This document shows positions 1 through 12,804 of a stretch of DNA of 64,000 nt, one piece after another (within the stretch, counting starts at the first letter, position 1; the number at the start of each line of letters is the position of its first letter). Source of the DNA: Euwallacea fornicatus (lineage: Eukaryota > Arthropoda > Insecta > Coleoptera > Curculionidae); contig NC_089545.1 in NCBI RefSeq assembly GCF_040115645.1, forward strand, positions 6,076,001-6,140,000, in the 5' to 3' direction. The position numbers were made by a program, and so were the translations under genes. A model generated the notes under the pieces. That model ran no database searches. It had not been told where the DNA came from and was given only the letters and a program-made list of their open reading frames with translations.

Positions 1-1907
1 AAAGGGGACTCGTCTTTTTTGTTTAACGAGGCATCGCAAGCGCTCATTGGCAGAGGGGTACCTGCTTACGTTTATCCACTCAAAAATACGCTTTTGGACA
101 CATTCCCATTGCGCGAGGACGCTTGTACAATCTAGGGAACAGCGATTTAAAAAAAAAAAGGGGACATTTTCGGCTTTAAATCATGTTAAATTTTCTAATG
201 TTCCGTGCGGCTGCTCAATACGTGTGGGATTTATGAAATGAGCAAGCTCAAATAGCTCATCCAGCATTAGTTTAAATCGCATAAATAACGGATTTAATTA
301 AATGAAAAATTAACGATTTAACGGGACAATAAGTTGTAAAAACGTCGAAATAAATTGTTCAGCAATCCGATAACTCGCCCAACGAATTAGGTATCCTAAA
401 ATCTGCATCTGATGCATTTTTCAGATATTGACACGTTTACAGATTTCCGGGCCATAGCCAGAAAAATCGCGTCTAATACGTCAATTATTGCCTAATAATA
501 TGCGATTTTAAGCCCCATCGATGCTATTCGCCTTTAGGTTCTCCTCTTTGTTTAAAACCAGCAAACAACGCCTAATTCGGTTACCATAAAGCCGCCGCAA
601 AAGCGAATTATCTCATGCAGCCATTACAGGCCTCTAAGTGAAAAGTGAGTACCTAAACCGTTAATAGGCAATAACAAGGAATTTATCAGCAGCACTTAGT
701 TTGCAAGGTGTTAACACGCCCGTATACGGGAAAATTGCGAAATTTTACGTGCCTTACATACTTATAATGTTAAAACGAACGCCGAGGAATCGGAGAGAGC
801 TTTTGCGCACCCCCTGTATGGTTCCCATTGTGCTCGTATTACCCTCTTTACCGGTGTGGTCCACCTTTTATTTGCCAATACCGTAAGCTTATTAAAAGCA
901 TGAGTGAGATTTATTTGTCGATGGCATTAAGAGAGATTTACACAACTGCCTTTTTAAAGTGCGCGAGAGAGAAGGAGACAATCCGTTTGGAAGGGGAGGT
1001 TTAATGAGTTGCCAAAGGCGTGCGACCGCGTTAAGTTTACACAAACATTATTTGAAATGCGATAAAGGCTGCTGCTGTAAACACTAAATTCCGACACTTT
1101 GCTGGGTTGTAACGCGACCCGAAAAGGAAATGGCAACGCATTCGCAACATTGCATATTATTTACTTATCTTGCGGTACTCGATCGGCTTCAAACGTACCG
1201 ACCACGGCACCGCATAACCAACGTCGAAAACTTACCTGAACATGCGTGACGTTACACATTAGAGATTAAGCACCAGACACATTGACAGTACATTAAAACA
1301 GAGTTAATACGCCTTTATTGTGGCTTCGAGGAAGCGATTAGTGTTTTCGATACAACAGTAATAACAAATACGAGTAATTGACATCTACTTGGGTGTTCAA
1401 TACTCCCTTAATAACTGCGTGTTTTAATTGATACAAGCGATCTAACGACGGGTCAGGATAGTGCAGCGAACGACGCAGCTTTAACTAGTTTGTCACCAAG
1501 GGGAAATGCACATATAAACTGGTCAAAATGGCGGATGCGCAATTAAAATCTCGCATTTCCTCTTCCATTGGGTTACCCGAAGATATTTCGATAAAATGTC
1601 GATTGCGATATTCAACAAATGTAATTTTTCGTTATTCTGTGCTATCGGTCTCCGCTCGTCTATACCACCAACACAAAATAGTTTAAATGTATTTTCGCAT
1701 TGTTTTACGCGCGGTTATCGTAACAAAGAATAATTGTTGTTTTATTTCCCTGCACGCATTATAGCTAATTAAGGGGACACCCAAGTGGTTGATGATGATA
1801 AAACATTTTTGTTTCCTAGACGATAACACGTGGGTTAATACTCCAGCGTGTAGCTTATTGCGATGATGGATGGGATGCGAGATTTATTTCTTTTCCTTCC
1901 CTTCCAG
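1..1907. other. No gene seen
   Basis: AT-rich sequence with only short, unsupported open frames and no recognisable repeats or RNA genes. Confidence 0.6.
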
Positions 1908-1979
1908 ATGGAGATTAGCCAGAAGTCCACGAACCCGAAGAGCAAACGGTTCCAGCGAGAGGAGTTCTACCGAAATCAC
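1908..1979 (+). CDS. Candidate exon of an unrecognised plus-strand transcript
   Basis: A 72-nt segment sits between a strong acceptor (TTTTCCTTCCCTTCCAG) and a GTGAGC donor. In one frame it is fully open and reads MEISQKSTNPKSK then RFQREEFYRNH, with Lys/Arg-rich, protein-like composition. I do not recognise it. Support is splice signals and an open frame only, so it could be a chance match or a non-coding exon. Confidence 0.35.
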
Positions 1980-2099
1980 GTGAGCTTTTAATTTCCAAGC
2001 TTTGCCCGCAACTGCTATTGTCGACTAGAGCCATTTTTGCTTCCGCAAAATTCCCAAATTAAATGTCATTTTTGATCTGAATTTTTTCAGGAAAAGCTG

Positions 2100-3860
2100 A
2101 CAAGGGAGACAACTGAAATAGTCATACTACGTGATTTATAAAATGTTAATGGATTCAGTTTGAATTTTTAAAGTGGATTGACTTGAATTCACGATTTAAA
2201 TAAATCGAGTGTGGGAAAAATTTAAGTTTTTCGCATCATCAACAAACTGTAAATTTAGTTCGAGTTCTTTAAGTATCAGGTATAAACAGGTAAAAGTGAT
2301 CAATCCAGATATATAACTTGATCCCGGAATCAACCTTAGAGAATCGGAGGCGATTGAACTCTAATTACCTTCAATTAGGCGAATCAATAACCCATGTGTT
2401 ATTAAACAACTATGACATTGAATTTGCGATGTTTTCAACACAATTTAATCGCGGATTTACGGGGGATTAAATAGATTTCATATAAGAATTTAACCTCAGC
2501 GGGTCAGTAAGTAATAAACGATTTATTTCAACTTAATTAAAGTTTAATTCGTCTGACATTATAAATCAAGATATCGTAAACTTTTCTAAGTTTTAGGTGG
2601 TAGCTCAGAAATCTGTGAAAGAATTGCGATAAAAAAACACATCTCAAAGGGCTCTGTAAGTACCACATTAACGAGGTTTGAGGGTTGTGTCGTCTCCCTT
2701 CGTTTCCGACACTATCGTTTGAGATGACGCTGATACATGATGATAAAACCGAAATTTTTGCTATCGCTTCTCAGAGATTAACGTCGTATTAAAATAATTT
2801 CTAAAACGATAACGATTATACATATACGATAATTAAAACATAAGTTTCAACACTCGATGCCATGGAAACGATCAAAATCCATGTACGCCATACACCACTG
2901 AATTAGGGATACTTTTAGATGAAGTTGTCATGTGTTCAGGTAAATTTTTGCCACCAATGTAGTCAGAAATTTAATAAATTATTTTTATTAAATCACTGTT
3001 TACATAAACAAAGTGGTTTAACAGGCATTTAATAAATCAATCAAATTAATATTTTTTTAAATCACAAAACCTATCGCTGATGGTTTATTAATGTGATCTC
3101 CTAACTTGATTTAGGCAATTTAATAAACAAATTTATACTTACTTAACTTAGTTTAAACATTACCGTGTATTCTTTTTTAGATGTACGCTCTTAATCACGT
3201 TAAGTCGAATGTTTACATCAACCAACTGTTGGTTTGAGTAGTCATTAAAGCTAGTCTTAAAGACATTAATTAGTTGTTTTATAAAACATTTAATCAAATG
3301 TTTAATTCTCAAAACGTGTATCATAAGTTTTATTAACACATTAGTTTTACAAGAGTGATGTAAGACGATTTAATAAACAGTTTCAAAGAGATTTTTTACG
3401 AGGATTTAACTAGGAAGTAGTTGACCCTTAATTTAATCTCCGATTAATTTAATAAATCGGTTTGAGGAATTCGATTTACGATGAAGCAGAGCTGACAAAT
3501 GTTATTGCCATGGCTAGAGTGATTCAAAGTGTAATTATTACAACGAGACAGAGAAATTTGATGGACGATTCGTTAAACTGACTTTTTACATATTTAAGAA
3601 TACTACATGAACACCTAAGTAGTTTGAGCATTTAAATCAAGTATAGATAGTCAGGGAGTGATTAGATTAGGTGGAGAGACTTAATCGTATTTAACTAACG
3701 GTTATTAAAGCAAAGTCAGCTTTCAGTTGAAGGAAGCTGATTAACATTGAGCAGATTTAACAAACATGTGACAAGTTTTATTAAAATGTTTTTTTTTTAC
3801 AGATTTGCTAAAGATTGGTAGAGGGTTTAATTAAGTAATTATTTTCCGACTTGACGCACA
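2100..3860. promoter_or_regulatory. AT-rich stretch with repeated TTTAATAAA sites
   Basis: TTTAATAAA occurs at 2970, 3028, 3119, 3369 and 3448, with many GATTTAA, TTTATTAA and TTAATTAA variants around. The cores match homeodomain (TAAT) and Caudal/posterior Hox type (TTTATTA) binding sites. It could be an enhancer or simply an old AT-rich repeat array; there is no coding signal. Confidence 0.3.
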
Positions 3861-4013
3861 GTACAAGTCAAGTATGGACTTGATTTAAGGGAGGGCCATT
3901 TGGAAAAACGAACCTATATGGATAATTTTTTCTTTTGATTGGTACCCACCTGAGTACTCGGAGATGCCCTGAATCCAAACTGGGACATAGTGTCCCAGCG
4001 GCCCTTTTCTTAG

Positions 4014-4168
4014 TGCCCGTCTGCTCCGAGAAACATGGCAATAGCGCCCTTCCCGTTATTGGTCCAGAACGGGCTGCGGTGGTCGCACTACTTCCTGGAT
4101 AGCGGCGGCCGACCTGCGGTGAGTTCCTCCTCTGGCACCACCGAAAACGTGGAAAAGAAACGCACTGG
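4014..4168 (+). CDS. Candidate exon of an unrecognised plus-strand transcript
   Basis: The possible acceptor is GCCCTTTTCTTAG and there are two possible donors, GTGAGT at 4119 (phase 0) and GTGAGG at 4169 (phase 1). The frame is open throughout and contains an ATG in strong context (AAACATGG, 4035) starting MAIAPFPLLVQNGLRW. Phase agrees with the 1908-1979 segment. It could also be a first exon. No family is recognised. Confidence 0.3.
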
Positions 4169-4379
4169 TGAGGACACTTTGGGTTGTTTGTTATGGTCGT
4201 TGCGTTGTTGCACAATGTCTTTCAATCACATGACTTAAGTAACACACGCGCGCGGTTCCGAAACGTCGCCACACGTGGCCGTAATGATGTAGTCGCGATG
4301 TAAAATTCAGAAGCTCGATCGTCAGGTAAATTACCCGGTAGCGTACTTCTTTCGTCTAACCGCAAATTTTTGCCACCGT

Positions 4380-5040
4380 TGTTGATCGGCTCCACCCACC
4401 GCGGGGGGATAGGGGGCGGGGGAGGGAAGGGAGCCTCCGACGGATCGGCTCTATGATGTTGACGAGGACGCGTCCCCGTTGTGGTGGTTAAATCGTCCTC
4501 TTTTTGCTGGCGTCACTTCGCGACTACCGATGTCACGGGATTCTTTTAACTGGAACGACAAATTGTGTGCGCGGTCCGACGACGATATCGAATCGAGAAA
4601 AAAGCGGCGGCGGCGACGGCGGCGGGGAGCGACAAGTCTTTCTCGACTACTGACGAGGTTGCATTTTTGCCGTGCGACGACGTACTCCCCTACCGCCACC
4701 ACCACAAAAATCCAGCCCTACTTCTTTTCGGCACGGGGCGGGTTTTTTCTGCCCCCCACCGCCGGTGGAACGATTGATGAGGTGCGGGCCCGCCCCTTCG
4801 TGTCGCCCAATGGGCGACAGCGATAGAGCTACAGCGACTCTACAGGCAAGAGCGAGTCGCGAACACACGCGACACGCTTCTCGTTTCGTTTCGTTTTGTT
4901 CGTTTTCGAGCCTTTTCGTCGGCGTTCGACGTCGTGCTGTCGATGTCGATGGGTCGTCGTTGTCGACGGCCGGAGCGTCGGGACGCAGTTCCACGTTTTG
5001 TCCTTCATTTCAGTTCAGTTTCATTCTCTGACCGGCAATC
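4380..5040. promoter_or_regulatory. GC- and CpG-rich island, possible promoter
   Basis: The stretch has G runs (GCGGGGGGATAGGGGGCGGG), CGGCGGCGGCGACGGCGGCG and many CGAC/TCGT repeats, unlike its AT-rich surroundings. Long open frames on both strands reflect the absence of TA-rich stops. TTTCAGTTCAGTTTC near 5008-5022 contains initiator-like TCAGTT. No exon can be assigned, and the promoter role is inferred from composition. Confidence 0.35.
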
Positions 5041-7974
5041 GGTTTCTTGATTCACGCTCTGTCCAGAACTCATGCTGCATGAGTGTTATCTTATTTCTAG
5101 TCATTAATATATGTATATGAATATGGGGATCGTACATGCTTTTATTAAGAGTAACTTGGCCTGGAAAAACGTCACGATAGACCATTAAAAGTGGTGCAAT
5201 AGTGCGACAAAGTCGAAAAAAATGAAACAGGGTGTCAAGAATTTTCTTTGAAAAACTTGGAGGGTCATACTTAAAGAAATAATAATAAGGAAAATGCGTC
5301 CGGAAAAGCTCCGGGATCGTTAGTATTGTGCAACTGCTGAAGAAAATGGCCCTTTTCACACAAGAAAGACAATCTGTTCAAATGAGCCGAAGGCGAGCGA
5401 CACATTGTCTTACGAGGGTAATAAGAGATTTTCTCTAGTGTTTGACACAAATTCGTGGCAAATTATATTTCTTATTTCTACTATATTTCATAATCAAACA
5501 AATCTCTCTCGGGTTTGAATCAGCCTACGTCACTAAATTTTGTTTAGTTTATTCTTTATATTTGAATTTTGATATATTGCAGAGCATATATTAAAATTAA
5601 CAAAATCCTTCGGCAAGTACTAGGTATCTAGTGAAGAACAGCAACAGCACTGAGTGGACCCAAGGCGTGTGGAACGTACCTCAAGAAAATAAGAAATATT
5701 CAGAACCATTCTTGCTGGTCTTGTGGCGTCACAGTTACACAAGAACTTCAACCTTATAACTCAGCACCATTAACGAACAACTTGTTTTTAAAAACTCAGC
5801 TGACAGCTCTTCTGGAATATTAGTAGTACAGTAATGCATTGCGAAACGAAAACGTATAAAACCAAACGTTTTTTTGTTTCTAGTTCTCCCCCACTAAATA
5901 CAATATCAGATCACTTAAAACCAATTGATTTAAGTCACAGTATATTTTTCGAAATGTCTTTCCATGCTTTTAAATGATCAAAATTAAATATATAAAATTA
6001 ATTTCGCGGCAAATCAGAGCGGGAGAACTAATACATAACGTATCTTGGTGATTGGCCGCAAAGAAGAGCAGATTTATATCATAGGGATTATTGCCCAAAT
6101 CGCCTTTTTTGTGAAATTCCGATTTCGTGGAAACGTTACTAGAGATCCAAAAAAGGGCATTTTAATATTTCGCACATTATTATGTGACATTAAACCCTGT
6201 CGTTACGCCGTTCGGCATATAAATCTCGTAAACTGGCATTTTAGAGAAGAAAAGAGAACTACATCGGTAATTATTTATCTCTGGCGATCGTTAAACCTAG
6301 ACTTATTGCCTCCACAAGTTGTTCCTGTCATTAATTCGGGTTCCTCAGCGGTACCGAGCGGCCACACAACTTGCTTCACATATCCTTAGCTATAAGTAAA
6401 CATGGCCACGCAAAATTTTCACATTTTATTTGACGAATCATTAATCTGAGCATTAGAATAAAATCAAATTTGTTCAAAATAATTTGGAGGATCTACTTAC
6501 TGGTGGTACCCAACTGCATAGCCGCTCCCTACAGCGAGTGTCCCGCTACCTATCCGAACAATTTTAAATCAACATTAGTCACTCAAATGCGAACAAACGC
6601 GCGTTTTTTCTCCAAAAGCGGCTCAGCCGGGTCGCGACCAATGGGGCCCCTGGGCTCCGCCCCTAATCGACGCGATTTTGTTTTAACGGCCCGCCTTTCC
6701 CTGATTAAATGTCAATTTGACGGATGATCGGGCGCCGGAAGTAAAAAAGGCCCCGATTTTTTATCTCGTGTCGTCCCGGTTGCCTACCCTCACTCAGTCC
6801 TCTTTCGAAATTAAATTTGAAAGTCAAGTGTGGCGAAAAGTTTCCCGTAATTTCATAACAGAGGTAAACAAGACGGCGAAGCCAAGTTTTGATTTATGTG
6901 CATCGCATATCCAGGGCTGCATTCTTTTGTTTCTCTCCATTTTCTTTCCATTCTTTTGTTTTAAGCAGCATGTGTCACAGAAGGGTCTCCATCACGACGA
7001 ACCGCATGGATTATAGATGGCGCCTCGTGCTAGTGTTCATTAGTAGCAAATCGAAACTAAAAAAAAAATGCAATTCACTATTTACATAAATGTAAAAACT
7101 GTTGTGTAGGAAAAAAACACTAAATGATGGCGGTTTTTTTGATAAATGATCCTGATTTTTCCCATTTTACATACAATTCCCTACTAATCGTCTTATTTTA
7201 ACGTCTTATTGTGTACAAATCAAGAACGCGCCTCTCTGGAAAAGGCCAATGGGGTGGAGGGGGGTGAAACTTGGGGGAGTTCAATTACGTCAGCTTGTTA
7301 ATTCAACGTCGCAAAGTTTCGCCGGAAGTTGCCAGCGGAGACGCGTTTTACTTCGATATAAAATTAATAAAATTAAAGATGAAAACTGTATTCTCGGGTG
7401 CGAATACATTGAGAATGAATAATTCGATAGGAACTGGATGATATCCGGTGGTTCCTTTGGTAATTCGCGCTTGTCGTGACATAGAAAAGTAACATGCGTT
7501 GGCAGGTCCTAATGTTCGACATTATTAGTAATGTGCAGTCTGTGACGTGCTTAAAGTGATCTATATGGCAGTGGTGGGTGGTGTTGAATTGACGTGTCGG
7601 AACCATAAATCTTCAATGGGTTCTCTAAATATGAATGGAAACATTTACGTTGGTTCCGTAATAGATATCTTGCATTTATTCTGAGTTGCAGTTTCGGAGG
7701 ACCAGGAGACATGTTTATTTTGTTTTTTAGTGGACTCTCACTGAGGGTTTCTTCTGAAGTCGCGTTTTTTTTCTTATCAAAGTTCAATCCAAACATTTAT
7801 TTTCTAAGCACTGGCACCGAGAAGCTCATTGCATCACTAGAAGGAAACGTGATAAGAAAACTAACAGAACAATCCCTCAGTATTTAAAAAAAAAATTGCG
7901 CCCTTCGTTCGGGGCATTTTCACTCACTCTTGGTATCTAATAGTGACTCCTTCTCGACTTTTTACAGTATTCAA

Positions 7975-8370
7975 ACAGAGGCACAACGAGGGCTCATTTA
8001 CTGACTCTGCAGACCACACCTAAACGCGTCGGTAAAAAAGGGAGTTTTTTGGAAAATTGTGCCCTCTCGAGCAGGCCCTCCATGCTAATAAATTCCTGGG
8101 GAAATATTTATCTTTTTGCTGTATATAAACTCACAAATTTGCACCTTGATTAGTTAAGAAACAGAGGCGCAGTGGGGGCCCACCCACTGTCATTAAAAAA
8201 CACACATAAAACGGCTTTGTCAAAAATTATTTCTATTCAGAATTTTACGCTCTCAGCCAGGCTCTCTAGGTCGATGAATTTCTGGAGAAACAAACCCTTA
8301 TTAGGTACAGGCCCGGGTCTCTACAAAGTGCAAAATATGCATTTACACAAGACCGCAAATAGCCTCTGAC
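7975..8370. repeat. Diverged tandem duplicate of a ~190-bp repeat
   Basis: Two adjacent units each start AACAGAGGC(A/G)CA and share a core: GTGCCCTCTCGAGCAGGCCC in the first versus ACGCTCTCAGCCAGGCTCTC in the second, each followed by AAT(A/T)AATT-like sequence and CTGGGGAAA or CTGGAGAAA. A partial third copy may precede at about 7895 (AAAATTGCGCCC). Similar CAGAGGCGCA motifs occur at 26600 and 26975. They are likely old transposable-element copies. Confidence 0.5.
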
Positions 8371-11300
8371 AATTTGTAAAAACGGGTCAGTTCAGAGAGA
8401 TAAAAGGCGGTACGACGTCGACTTGCACAGGGCGCCAAACCGTCTGGGGCCGGCCCTGCTCTCAGCTGTTTTCCTTTGGAGATTTACGAGAAAAGAATAT
8501 TCCACAGAACTTAATGCAGCAGGGGAGGACTTAGTAACCAAACGAACTACATAAAACACCGCTCTGAGAAAAGCACCACGACGGTACCTACCACCCTCAC
8601 ATTTCAACCGAGCGAGTATCGATTTTAAGGTGATTTCTCCTCGAAGATGTCTTGGTTGCATCAGCATCCCCCACCGCCCCCCCCCCCTCTCAATGAAGAT
8701 GATTCCGTGAATTTTTCCTCGCTTCGAAAATTCGAAAACTAATTTTTTAACGTGGCACATAGAGCCGCTGTCGCCTGAAACTTATCCCCAAGTAAACTTC
8801 TTATTAGTTCTCCATCTTCGCTCGGTGAGTTGGAGCACTAATTAATATACAGCCGAGGCAAGTATTATGCGTATTAATTAAAGGGTCTTGATAATAGATT
8901 GAGCCAAATGTTACAGAGTCGAGTGGGGGGAGGGGGGCTTAAATGGGCCTCCTAAGTCTCGAGGCGAATTGAGCTTTTCCAGCCGAACACAAAGACCGTT
9001 TTGGCATATTCTCCATTACCAATAAAGCGATATTGTCGCTAATTGTATAGACATGCTGAACACATATCAATATTCATGTAAACACGGTCTGTTCCGTGTT
9101 GGGTAGGATTAATTTGGAGGCCTGCAAGCTATTAATTGGCAAAGTGTTCTTGACGTCACCGGAGATGGAAAAATCCCGTCGGTTTGGCCTGTTAAGAGTG
9201 TCAAGAAGCGAGACGAATAACATTTGAGACATGGGTTTACAAGGGTGCTAGAAACTCGTAGAAAAGACTCGACGACGGAATTATGAGCACTCCAGACATG
9301 AGATATGGTGTTATGTGGATGTGAACGCCGTTTCTGTGAGCGTGTATAATACGTGAAATGTGCCACGGAGTTGAATAATTATTCCTTCATTAGGACCGTC
9401 ATTCTTGGTTTTACAATAAAATCAGGAACGCTTCAATATTAACTGATATTTTAATGCACCGTATGTGTTTGCTGAATATTTGATTTGACACCTAAATAGC
9501 TGTCAATTATCCAAGTCACGAGCCTTGATTGCCTTTCGGGATTACGTCTGATTGGAGCGGATCGATACCGATCCGACCCGGAGGAACAAGGCCAATATTT
9601 GAGCTTTAAAAACCGATGTCAAACACGCACGGCGAACTTTCCTCAAGTTGTGTTTTCGGAGAGCATCGATAAATACACTTATATTGGGTATTTGTCATAC
9701 TCTTCGGATTTCTCAAAGGGGCCGCTGGCTTGTACTTTTTCGGCATATATTTGTGTTTTATCACCATTTGATGGACCTTTGCGAGAGGCCGAAAGGGGAC
9801 GCTGTTTGCTTACGAAAGTCCATAAGGGGGTCGGGAGGCCGCTTGTTTGCTTTTTTTAGTAATTTTCGAGAATTCGCCTTTTGAGGGTCGTTCAACTTTC
9901 GCTTCGCACGGCGAAGAGCGATGCCGGGCAGAGATCGAGAATGTTCGTTTTGAAAATTTTTTAAACGAGAAAAGTTGCCGATCCTCCGCTAGATCTCGCT
10001 AACGCACGCATTAATCCGTGAAATTTTCGGGGAAAAAACGTCCGGAAATGAGTGTCCGCCCGCGTACAAATCTGAGGGTGGTACTGGTACCGTTCTCGGA
10101 ACGGTATTGTATCTTCCCGCACGCTTACCCGGTTATTAATGCCGTCCAGCCGTCTCTGGCATAGTTTCTCAGCCCGGCTAATTTCCACGGAAGCTCATCC
10201 GAAAAGAAGCACCACCGCGTTTTTTCAATTTTGGATGCGAGAAAGTGACTTAAAGGGCCACAAAGGGTCCGAACTAAGACACGAATTTTCCAATGAAAAA
10301 GCGCCGAAAATAAATGTCCATCCTGTGGGACTGGGCGGGTCGTGGCGGTACCATAATTTCAATGGTCGCTACGCCTTGGCGAATTGTCTAGTTTTTCTAC
10401 CTTCACACACCTCTATAAATAATTAAAGTTAACAAATTAAATTATAAGACTTTTTGGTTGGTAATAGTACCGTCTGCACGCATCTGGATTCAAAGTTAGC
10501 AGAGGCTATAATGCAACTATCAAATTCCTACAAAGCACGTAGTTCCACAATCTATGAGAAATGCGGAACGATACTGATTCAAAAATGGCAACCAACAAAA
10601 AGCTGTTTATTGAAAACACACACGACAAGCGACCCTACAGATGGGTTATTTGATGACGTTAAAATACCAATCTAGTACCACCAGTTCGGAATATAATACC
10701 AACTTTGTCGGATTACGGAAAAACTCGGTGATTTACTAAATCAGCGGCTTAGTAATACCGCAATAAGGTCGAGTAGCTGCTCATTTTCTACACAATTAAA
10801 ATTTGCATATATTTCGCTAGAAATATGAAAACTGAATTGAGCGATTTTATGTACTACTCAACACAGTGGGTACCATGTCCGTTCAGTTCCTACACATGGT
10901 AAGTACTATAAGTTTGGCCGACGTTCAAGCCTCTATAATTTTTGTACGCGCAGAAGTGTTTATTAACGCTTTTTCGAGATGATACAAAATTGGTACTATT
11001 TTGAAACGCCTGCTTGAAAAGTATCAATACAGTAATTAGATCCAACCAACATCTCAAGACCCACATTCATTCGCAGTACCCTCCTCTTTTCTCCCATTGG
11101 CCAAAGCTTGATTTAAGCAAGTACTTAGTACTGCATTCCTGGACTTTGACTTAATAAGGTACTGCTGAGGCGCAGTTGCCGCCTCTCTGAGGTTTTCTGC
11201 TCCGAAGCATACGCTCTCCACGCGCAACCGTTAGGTAAAACCGCGAGAAGGCGGCAACACCGCCGAGCAAAAGAACACCTGAAACAATTCACGATTCTCA

Positions 11301-12239
11301 TTTATTTATTAGCCGGTTTCGGTTCGTGTAATTCCCCACAGGTGGCACCACGAAGCCCGGCGGGTTTATATTTTTGTTTGTTGGGGTTTAGATGGTATTT
11401 TTATTGGGATTCGGCTGATTCGAAATGGGAAATTCGCGTTTGTTTCGATTAGTCAGTATTATTAAAAGTAGGAGATGCCTTGCAATATCTCGCAATCATT
11501 AATCTTGCGCCTCCGAATTGTATTTGCAAATTTCCATCTCGCGAGGGCCGCATTTGCATCAATCATGTTCCGATTTAATAAACTGCCCTCAAATGCCCTT
11601 CGTGCCGAACGAGGGAATGCGCTCTTTGTCTCCGAACGGAGTCGTCGGGTTAAAACCCACGTTGGGATGGGAAAAAAATGAGGTGTCCACCGGTCAGGTT
11701 CATTAAATCGGGCCCGCGTTATCGAAGTTCCGATCATTCTAGTAATCGAAATAAATTTAATTCAAATATACGCTGCCCTGAATGGAAATGCCTGTCTTAT
11801 CTGGTCCGAAAATCGGACCTCGATTTCGGAGAATTTTCGAGTTTTTTCAAAGAACCCCGCCACGGAGCGAAAAGGGCTCAAAATGATCGAGAAACGTGCG
11901 GAAAAGGCGAAATTAAAAGCGATTTATCGATAATTGTTTTGTGGTACCCGCGGACAAAACCTCGTGTCCCGACAAGGATCTTAAGATTAAAGCCGCGGTC
12001 CGAACCGTGTAAAACAACTTTTCGCCTTTTGAAATCGTAACAATAATTCTTCAGATATCGAAAATTAACAACCGGAGATTTAATAGCGGTTTAATGGGCG
12101 CGCTACCATGCAATCTCCGTTTCTTCAGCTCATGCGGATTCAGGTCCAGAATTTAGAACATGGGCGTGTATGGTGAACTTCACTATTCAATATTATCCCC
12201 AGGCGCACGTATAGAAACAGTGCTAAGCTTGGAATGTTT

Positions 12240-12804
12240 AAAGGGCAGTGAGCACTGCTTCCGCGACCGAAAACACGGGCGTGCGGGTACTATTTTACGA
12301 GCTGCGATTTTTTGCGACACTATTTTTAGAATTTTTTTAATGCGAAAAATCTCGCTACGCCTCTGTTTTTCCTAGAAACACTTCAACAAATTTGTGTTTG
12401 CTCAAGGATACTCGGTGCATTCTTCCTAGAAGTGAGACCATTGATGGGTTTCATTTTAACCTTTATTAATTTTTATTTCATAATTATTGAAGAGTTCTCG
12501 CATGTTAGCTGAAACTGCTCTTAGCGCCTTACTGTTTTTCACACATTTTCGTTTCTAAATGGCTCTCGGTGTGATGCATCGAAATAAAACCATGGGCGTA
12601 CGGAATCTATTTTAGGAGCTACGGCTGTTCAAAAGTCTTCAACGAAGAAATCTGGGCTTTTTTCGTAATTTTGGTAAAAGGGCTTCGATAACGTCCTTAT
12701 TTTCTGTTCAACATCAGTCCCGATTTTTGCGTCGTTAAAGGGCGCTCCGCCCTGCTCCTAGGATCAAATCCATTGCCGCGCGGTCTGTATTTTAAGGGCT
12801 ATGA
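12240..12804. repeat. Diverged repeat family, three copies of a GGGCGTGCGG...TATTTTA motif
   Basis: Copies at 12276-12307, 12591-12623 and 12771-12804 share (G)CG(T/C)(G/A)CGG followed by TCTATTTTA-like sequence and GAGCT(G/A)CG or a variant. TTAAAGGGC…CTGCT also recurs at about 12237 and 12735. A further copy lies at 27926-27955. They look like decayed pieces of one dispersed element. Confidence 0.5.

Noticed and set aside
4451..5031. Several overlapping Arg/Pro/Ser-rich frames on both strands
   Set aside because: Openness comes from GC-rich composition with few stop codons; no domain or splice structure supports any of them.
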